Source: Saprospiraceae bacterium (GTDB taxonomy: Bacteria > Bacteroidota > Bacteroidia > Chitinophagales > Saprospiraceae). Taken from it: DNA of 10,677 nucleotides. The DNA lies in assembly GCA_020436865.1 (NCBI GenBank), contig JAGQXA010000429.1:1-10677 (forward strand), read 5' to 3'. A program made the position numbers and the translations under genes. Below, piece after piece: positions 6,333 through 10,677 of the stretch (the first letter of the stretch is position 1; each line of letters opens with the position of its first letter). The notes beneath the pieces were generated by a model, which was given only the letters and a program-made list of their open reading frames with translations, made no database searches and had not been told where the DNA came from.

Positions 6333-7277
6333 ATGATTCGTTTGCAGTTCTGTTTGATGGCGGTGTTGGGCTTGTTGATCTATTCCTGTGAACAACCGGC
6401 AGATCTGGACCTGGGGGGCGATGTGGCTCGCCTGGTGGTGGTGAGCAATTTCTCGAACCTGGACACGCTCGAAGTCGTGGTATCGAAAAGCAACTCGGTG
6501 CTGGAAAACGGTCCGGCCGAATACGTGGGCAATGCGGTGGTAGAGATCTATGACGGCGATAAGAATCTGGATGTCCTGGAGTATGTGCCCACCAACAACC
6601 TGGTGTTCCCGGGTTACTACCGCTCGAACTTCGTGGTTCCTCAGCCTGGGGTCGAGTACCGGATCGAGGTGAGCGCACCGGGCTTCGAACCGGTGAGCGC
6701 CCGCAACGCGATCCCGGTCAGCGAAGCGCGGATCGACACTACGGCGATCGCTTTCAATCTCGAGATCGAAGAAGTCGATCTCTTTTTCAATCTGGCCAGT
6801 TTTACGGTTACGGTGAAGATCGTGGACGAGCCGCTGGCCGACAACTATTTCCACCTCAATTTCTATCAGGAAGCCTTCAACTACCGCATCGATACGCTGG
6901 GCGATACTTTGAGCCAGCAGTTCTTCTCCCTACCGCTTACCCTCGATGCCGCCGACGACAATCAGCCCTTTGTGCCGTATCTCGACGACCGCGGCGTATT
7001 GATCCTCGACGACTCCTTCGACGGTCAGACCGGTACCTTCGAATTCAGCGGAAGCTATCTGTACAACCGCAACGACCAGTTCCTCGGCAGCTTTGTCATC
7101 GAACTCCGCTCGACCACCGAAGAGTACTACCTGTACCATACGACGCTGGCGCGGCAGTTCCAGGCCAGCGCCGATCCGCTCTCCAATCCCGTTATCCTCT
7201 TTTCCAACATCGAAAACGGCTACGGCATCTTCGCCGGCTTCGACTCGCGTTTTTATCTGGTCGATCTGTCGCAGTAG
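6333..7277 (+). CDS. DUF4249-type outer-membrane lipoprotein, probable receptor partner
   Basis: The product has 314 residues. It begins with a lipoprotein signal peptide (MIRLQFCLMAVLGLLIYSC), with Cys19 as the probable lipidation site in the lipobox IYSC, followed by a short acidic linker (EQPADLDLGG). The rest is beta-rich: LVVVSNFSNLDTLEVVVSKS, then NAVVEIYDGDKN, then a GVEYRIEVSAPGFEPVSA segment near residues 110-125. This pattern resembles the Bacteroidota DUF4249 family, known to sit beside carboxypeptidase-regulatory-domain TonB receptors; it has no established biochemical role. By analogy with other receptor-lipoprotein pairs it may help capture the ligand at the cell surface, which is inference. 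The open frame extends upstream of 6333 into the repeat array, but those codons are not credible signal-peptide sequence and overlap the promoter. Family confidence is moderate to good, from sequence pattern and context. Confidence 0.82.
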   Translation: MIRLQFCLMAVLGLLIYSCEQPADLDLGGDVARLVVVSNFSNLDTLEVVVSKSNSVLENGPAEYVGNAVVEIYDGDKNLDVLEYVPTNNLVFPGYYRSNFVVPQPGVEYRIEVSAPGFEPVSARNAIPVSEARIDTTAIAFNLEIEEVDLFFNLASFTVTVKIVDEPLADNYFHLNFYQEAFNYRIDTLGDTLSQQFFSLPLTLDAADDNQPFVPYLDDRGVLILDDSFDGQTGTFEFSGSYLYNRNDQFLGSFVIELRSTTEEYYLYHTTLARQFQASADPLSNPVILFSNIENGYGIFAGFDSRFYLVDLSQ

Positions 7278-7330
7278 TGCTGGATCTTGGTTTCACTCTA
7301 CCAACATCCAAGATCTAACATCCAGCATCC
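7278..7330. repeat. 7-bp degenerate tandem repeat folding as a bulged hairpin
   Basis: Units AACATCC, AAGATCT, AACATCC and AGCATCC run with a period of 7 at 7303-7330. The opposite arm (7278-7290) carries the same words inverted. GATCTTGG (7283-7290) pairs perfectly with CCAAGATC (7308-7315), and TGCTG (7278-7282) pairs with CAGCA (7323-7327) after a 7-nt bulge. A T5 run follows at 7336-7340. It starts right at the lipoprotein stop codon, so it may protect the 3' end or act as a weak terminator; that is inference. Confidence 0.75.
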
Positions 7331-7342
7331 AACACTTTTTCC

Positions 7343-7399
7343 AAAAAAATCATCGCCTGCATAGGGGGGGAGGGGAATATTAGTGTCTACTAAGGTACA
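7343..7399 (+). promoter_or_regulatory. Composite A-tract/G7/GTGTCTA element, copy 2 (putative ECF-sigma promoter of the Crp/Fnr gene)
   Basis: AAAAAAAT (7343-7350), TAGGGGGGGA (7362-7371), 11 nt, GTGTCTA (7383-7389), 5 nt, GTACA (7395-7399). Each word matches copy 1 at 2317-2371; the gap before the G-tract and the gap before GTACA each differ by one base. The 11-nt spacers themselves are unrelated, so this is not a recent duplication but a conserved site pattern. It would start transcription near 7396 and give a leader of about 125 nt. That leader (7400-7520) holds no other feature I can support. Confidence 0.5.
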
Positions 7400-7520
7400 T
7401 ACGGCCGAATAAACGGGCAGAAGTGCCAGGGATCAGGCAAAGGTGCCCAGCGAGCCACAGACCAAAAAGAGACGATAAATCCCAAAACATAGAGCAGACG
7501 GGTCGTCCCGACAAAATGGA

Positions 7521-8210
7521 ATGCTTATGAATGCAGCGATTACTACACCGACTATTGTTGACCACATCTCGTTCTTCGACGTGCTAACCTCCGAGGAGCG
7601 CCGGCGCTTGGGAGAGATGATGGAATTTAAGATAAAGCCCAAGTACAGCTTCATCTACTTACCCGACGAGCCGTCCGACACGGTCTTTTTCCTGGAAAAG
7701 GGCACCGTCAAGATCGGCACGCATTCGCCCGACGGGAAAGAGGTGATCAAGAGCCTTATCCACCCCAAAGCCATGTTCGGCGAGTTGGGATTGATCGGCG
7801 AGACCAATCGCCAGGATTTTGCCCAGGCCCTCAAGGAGCCCGTCCATCTCTACACGCTAAAGGTAGAGGACTTCAAGCGGCTGATGCGGTCCAATTACGG
7901 CCTTTGCGACCGCGTGATGTCGCAATTCGGCACCCGGCTGATGAAGGCCGAAAGCAAGCTCGAATCGTTGATCTTCAAGGATGCCCGCACGCGCATCATC
8001 GAGTTCATCAAGGACTCCGTACAGAAGCGCGGGCGTCGCATCGGCTACGAGATGCTGCTCAAGCACTCGCTGACCCACCAGGATATCGCCAACATCACCT
8101 GTACCAGTCGGCAAACGGTTACGCTGGTACTCAATGAATTGCGGAAGTCCGACCTGATCTACTTCAACCGAGGCAAGATCCTGGTGCGCGACATGACCAA
8201 ATTGACATAA
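7521..8210 (+). CDS. Crp/Fnr-family transcriptional regulator
   Basis: A 229-residue cytoplasmic DNA-binding regulator. The N-terminal cyclic-nucleotide-binding-like beta-roll spans about residues 17-125 (VFFLEKGTVKIGTHSPDGKE, then FGELGLIGETNRQDFAQAL). A long dimerisation helix follows (about 118-150). The C-terminal winged helix-turn-helix spans about 155-226, with LTHQDIANITCTSRQTVTLV as the helix-turn-helix and NRGKILVRDM as the wing. The N-terminus lacks the cysteine cluster of oxygen-sensing Fnr. In the ligand loop an arginine is kept (NRQD) but the neighbouring Crp serine is replaced by glutamine, so cAMP binding is doubtful. ATG 7527 is an equally good start, two codons in. The gene follows the second composite element and ends at a strong terminator, so it is probably a single-gene unit. 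Its target genes cannot be read here. Confidence 0.93.
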   Translation: MLMNAAITTPTIVDHISFFDVLTSEERRRLGEMMEFKIKPKYSFIYLPDEPSDTVFFLEKGTVKIGTHSPDGKEVIKSLIHPKAMFGELGLIGETNRQDFAQALKEPVHLYTLKVEDFKRLMRSNYGLCDRVMSQFGTRLMKAESKLESLIFKDARTRIIEFIKDSVQKRGRRIGYEMLLKHSLTHQDIANITCTSRQTVTLVLNELRKSDLIYFNRGKILVRDMTKLT

Positions 8211-8306
8211 TAACTGGATAATCCCATTTATTATAAAGATGCACATGTTTGACCTTGTGCGTTAGCTAATTAGGGTATTTCTCATAGTGTGTTCTCAAAT
8301 GTCTGA

Positions 8307-8337
8307 TGGCTACCCCCCTGGGGTAGTCATTTTTTTT
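8307..8337 (+). terminator. Rho-independent terminator after the Crp/Fnr gene
   Basis: TGGCTACCCC (8307-8316) pairs with GGGGTAGTCA (8320-8329), a 10-bp stem with one G-U pair and a 3-nt loop, followed by eight T (8330-8337). It lies about 100 nt past the stop codon and insulates the PorP-like gene from upstream transcription. Confidence 0.93.
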
Positions 8338-8383
8338 GTCCTTCATCGCGGACATCTTTTTCCATCCAGATATTAAGAATTGT

Positions 8384-8391
8384 TATATTTG
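8384..8391 (+). promoter_or_regulatory. Candidate distal -7 box for the PorP-like gene
   Basis: TATATTTG matches TAnnTTTG exactly. No TTG lies at the expected -33 position; only a T-rich stretch precedes it. Transcription from here would give a leader of about 155 nt. Confidence 0.4.
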
Positions 8392-8500
8392 TCGCCGCAA
8401 AGAAACGCTCCCTCTCCAAAAGTCACCTGAAAGGACCGCCCGGGATATGAAAAATACTGGACAATTTAACTTTTTTCACATACATTTTTGTGTTAACGCG

Positions 8501-8532
8501 TTGCCCCCAAATGGTTATTTTTATTAATTTTA
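8501..8532 (+). promoter_or_regulatory. Candidate proximal promoter for the PorP-like gene
   Basis: TTG (8501-8503), 21 nt, then TAATTTTA (8525-8532), one mismatch from TAnnTTTG. It would give a short leader of about 17 nt before ATG 8555. It competes with, or adds to, the distal box at 8384. Confidence 0.4.
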
Positions 8533-8554
8533 CGGCCGATAAAAACGTTATCCC

Positions 8555-9511
8555 ATGAACAGGTTACAACTACTCTTAGTTTTCCTGCTGGTTGCCTCGT
8601 TGGCGTCCGCACAGCAGCTCTCCCTCTTCACACAATACCGCGAAAATCTGGACATTATCAACCCCGCTGCCGTGAACAGCGACTATCTCGCCTATGAGCA
8701 GAACGTTTCTTTCGGCGCTTCCTACCGCGCGCAGTGGACGCAGTTCACCGGCAACCCCACGACGCAGATCCTGCGGGGCTCCTATCTGAGCACCGACTTC
8801 TCGGGCGTCAACTTCATGGCCGGCGGCTATATCATGAACGACCAAACCGGCCCGACGGGTCTGACCGGCTTGTACGGGCGCATCGGCGGACTGATCACCG
8901 ACGACCCCTACTATGGCGGGTTTTCATTGGGTATCAGCGCCGGGTTCGTGCAGTTCCGCGTCGATGCTTCCGAGATCCGCCTGCGCGATGCGGGCGACAT
9001 TCTGGGCACGACCGACCAGTCGCAGTGGTACCCCGATGTCGGTGTAGGCCTCTTCGCATACCGCCTGCTCGACGGCGGTGGCTTTTTCGACGGCGACTAC
9101 CTCTACGGCGGTGTTTCGGTGCCCCAGGTTATGGGCCTCGAACTGACCTTCACCGACGACAATGGCGAGTTTTCCACCCAGCGAATTCAACACTTCTACG
9201 GCCAGCTCGGCCTCTATAAATTTCTGCGCGACCGCAGCTTCCTCGAACCCTCCGTTTGGGTCAAGTATACTCCCAACGCCCCCGTTAACGTCGACTTTAA
9301 CCTGCGCTACCAGACCCCGACCAATTTCTGGGTCGGAACGGGCCTGGCTACTTCCGGCAATTTCCACGTGGAAGCGGGTGTGTTGCTCGGCGAGCCGGGT
9401 ATCGACAACAGCTTTAAACTGGGCTACGGTTTCGACTATTCATTTAGTACCTTTGGCCCTGCCGCCGGAGGAACGCATGAAATAAACATCACCTATTCGT
9501 TTGAGCGATAA
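8555..9511 (+). CDS. PorP/SprF-family type IX secretion system membrane protein
   Basis: A 318-residue outer-membrane protein with a signal peptide (MNRLQLLLVFLLVASLASA, then QQ) and a predicted beta-barrel. The family hallmarks are the N-terminal QYRENLDIINPAAV segment and the following SFGASYRAQWTQFTGNPTT segment, which correspond to the INPAxxG and RxQWxxFxGxPxT stretches common to PorP/SprF proteins. Alternating glycine/aromatic strands run to a terminal strand (EINITYSFER). Family members help secrete or anchor T9SS substrates and are often encoded beside one large surface protein, as SprF is beside SprB. The next gene, 76 nt downstream, encodes a large secreted repeat protein, which fits that pairing. 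The length is typical for the family. Whether it is general machinery or dedicated to this partner is inference. Confidence 0.92.
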   Translation: MNRLQLLLVFLLVASLASAQQLSLFTQYRENLDIINPAAVNSDYLAYEQNVSFGASYRAQWTQFTGNPTTQILRGSYLSTDFSGVNFMAGGYIMNDQTGPTGLTGLYGRIGGLITDDPYYGGFSLGISAGFVQFRVDASEIRLRDAGDILGTTDQSQWYPDVGVGLFAYRLLDGGGFFDGDYLYGGVSVPQVMGLELTFTDDNGEFSTQRIQHFYGQLGLYKFLRDRSFLEPSVWVKYTPNAPVNVDFNLRYQTPTNFWVGTGLATSGNFHVEAGVLLGEPGIDNSFKLGYGFDYSFSTFGPAAGGTHEINITYSFER

Positions 9512-9587
9512 CTTAATATCGGGATGGGCGCCCTTTTGTCCCAACTACTTATTCGAGAAGAGAACATCCCAAAATCTGTGAACTATC

Positions 9588-10677
9588 ATGACTAGATTGT
9601 TAACCCTATTGGTCTTCGTCCTGGCGCTTCTCGGCGCCGGCAAGGCGCTGGCACAGCCGACCGTTTACGTTTTTCCGGACTTTGTCCAGATCGACGCCGG
9701 AGACGAAACCTGCGTTGAGTTTCGCACGGTCGACTTCACCGACATCCAGGAAATGCGCTTTTCCGTGCGCTGGGACCCGGAGGCCGTCACGCTGACCAAC
9801 ATTCCGGTTGGCAGCCTCAACGCTTCGATGCCCAACCTCGATATCGGGGATTTTACCTTCGACAACGTCGAGGGATATCTCATATTCACCTGGAAGATCG
9901 AAGATGTACCCGGCTGCCCGGGTACAGCCGTTACCTTACCCGACGAAGACGTCCTGTTCGAGTTATGCTTCCAGGGCATCACCGGCTATTCCGAGATCAC
10001 GATCACCGACGATCCGGAGCCGGTCTATGTGACCCGCCTCAACTCCTGCCCACAAAATATCGGCCTGTTCATGGGAGGGGGCTTTATCGCGGTCGACAAT
10101 AAACCGATCACGATAAACGTGCCCTTTGCCAGCGGTAACGAAGGCGAGGTCGTTTGTATCGACTTGTCGGTGGAGGATTTCATCGACATCATCAGTATGC
10201 AGTTCACGATCCAGTGGAGCCCGCAAGTGCTCGAATTCCAATCCATCCAGGGCGTCGGACTGCCCTGGCCCGGAACGAGTTTCAACCCGATCCCGCCCCA
10301 GGGGATCTGTACCGTCTCCTGGTTCAATAACCTCAACCCCTCCGAAGGATTTACCGTGCCCGACGGCACCGATATCATCCAGATCTGCTTCACCATTGTG
10401 GGGTCCTGCGGACAAAGTTCACTCATCGAGATCGTCGACGAGCCGACCCCGATCGAAGTGACCAATGAATCCGATCCGGGGAAGGACATCGGCGTATACA
10501 AAGGGGAAGGCGAGATCTCCGTTAACTGTATCAACCCCAACGGATTGACCATCATGATCCCCGATGTCGATATCTGTCCGGGCGAGTCGTTCTGCATGGA
10601 CGTGACCACCGAGAACTTCACCGACATCGTCGGCTTCGAATACTCCATCGGCTGGAACCCCAACATCATTCAGTTTC
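9588..10677 (+). CDS. Secreted cohesin-like repeat protein, C-terminus beyond window edge
   Basis: The frame is open from ATG 9588 to the right edge (363 complete codons, no stop). It begins with a signal peptide (MTRLLTLLVFVLALLGAGKALA, then Q). Two full repeats and the start of a third follow, at about residues 25-171, 172-319 and 320 onward. Each opens with Cys (42, 190, 336), then eight residues, F-x-D-I a little before [FY]-[ST]-[VI]-x-W-x-P, and closes with a cohesin-like IG-x3-G-x-G-x-I-x-V type strand. This resembles cohesin-type beta-sandwich domains, best known for binding dockerins; in Bacteroidota they also occur in large surface proteins. Coupled to the PorP-like gene, a T9SS-exported cell-surface adhesin is likely, but the C-terminal sorting domain that would prove it lies outside the window. 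It probably shares a transcript with the PorP-like gene. Confidence 0.85.
   Translation, partial: MTRLLTLLVFVLALLGAGKALAQPTVYVFPDFVQIDAGDETCVEFRTVDFTDIQEMRFSVRWDPEAVTLTNIPVGSLNASMPNLDIGDFTFDNVEGYLIFTWKIEDVPGCPGTAVTLPDEDVLFELCFQGITGYSEITITDDPEPVYVTRLNSCPQNIGLFMGGGFIAVDNKPITINVPFASGNEGEVVCIDLSVEDFIDIISMQFTIQWSPQVLEFQSIQGVGLPWPGTSFNPIPPQGICTVSWFNNLNPSEGFTVPDGTDIIQICFTIVGSCGQSSLIEIVDEPTPIEVTNESDPGKDIGVYKGEGEISVNCINPNGLTIMIPDVDICPGESFCMDVTTENFTDIVGFEYSIGWNPNIIQF
9660..10677 (+). repeat. Protein-level tandem repeats of about 147 residues (cohesin-like units)
   Basis: Units start at 9660, 10101 and 10545. The anchor cysteine codons at 9711, 10155 and 10593 are 148 and 146 codons apart. In all three units the distance from Cys to D-I (12 residues inclusive) and from there to W-x-P (11 residues) is identical. 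The DNA of the units has diverged, so the duplication is old. Confidence 0.85.

Larger units (their letters stand above)
8211..8554. other. Intergenic region between the Crp/Fnr and PorP-like genes
   Basis: These 344 bases are markedly more AT-rich than the flanking genes. They hold the intrinsic terminator (8307-8337) and two candidate promoters (8384-8391, 8501-8532). A weak GCACA/TGTGC inverted repeat lies at 8241-8260. A 26-codon frame (8447-8527, starting MKNTGQFNFF) lies between the promoters but has no supporting evidence of translation. I see nothing else in the region. Confidence 0.7.

Noticed and set aside
7278..7340. Mobile-element terminal repeat
   Set aside because: No transposase gene, target-site duplication or matching second end is nearby. 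The heptamer periodicity explains the inverted match.
8241..8260. GCACA/TGTGC inverted repeat as a Crp/Fnr operator or terminator
   Set aside because: Only 5-bp arms with a 10-nt loop and no T run. The spacing does not fit the usual Crp or Fnr half-sites, and the clear terminator lies downstream.
8336..8527. A 63-codon plus-strand frame in the intergenic region
   Set aside because: It starts inside the terminator T run, spans a promoter box, has no domain pattern and sits in AT-rich non-coding sequence.

Overview
The window looks like a moderately GC-rich member of the Bacteroidota, most likely the Saprospiria (Lewinella-like). This is inferred from the gene families and promoter style, not from a marker gene. 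The pointers are a PorP/SprF-type type IX secretion (T9SS) protein, an ECF sigma/FecR/STN-TonB receptor set with a DUF4249-type lipoprotein, and several matches to the Bacteroidota promoter TTG-N~20-TAnnTTTG. Shine-Dalgarno-like sites are scarce. No rRNA, tRNA, CRISPR array, insertion sequence or phage gene was seen.

Layout. (1) 1-1502, minus strand: an alanine/glycine:cation symporter (AGCS family), cut by the left edge. (2) 1503-1697: a divergent intergenic region with candidate promoters both ways. (3) 1698-3396: an ECF sigma factor followed by its FecR-type membrane anti-sigma factor, closed by a strong intrinsic terminator. (4) 3531-7277: a TonB-dependent receptor with an STN signalling domain, then a DUF4249-type outer-membrane lipoprotein. 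Each has its own housekeeping-type promoter, and an 8-bp tandem repeat array lies between them. (5) 7278-7520: a hairpin-forming 7-bp repeat, then a composite element that closely matches the one in front of fecR. (6) 7521-8210: a Crp/Fnr-family regulator, followed by an intrinsic terminator. (7) 8555-10677: a PorP/SprF-family protein and a secreted protein built of about 147-residue cohesin-like repeats, cut by the right edge.

How the genes may work together. Sigma, FecR and the STN-bearing receptor form a FecI/FecR/FecA-like trans-envelope signalling set. A ligand bound at the outer-membrane receptor would be signalled through its STN domain to periplasmic FecR, which would free the sigma factor. 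The lipoprotein probably partners the receptor. The most distinctive non-coding signal is a roughly 55-bp element found twice (2317-2371 and 7343-7399): an A7T tract, TAGGGGGGGA, exactly 11 nt, GTGTCTA, then GTACA. Its layout resembles an ECF-type promoter. It suggests that the sigma factor may control fecR and also the Crp/Fnr gene, giving a cascade. The PorP-like protein and repeat protein form a separate surface or secretion module, probably T9SS-dependent.
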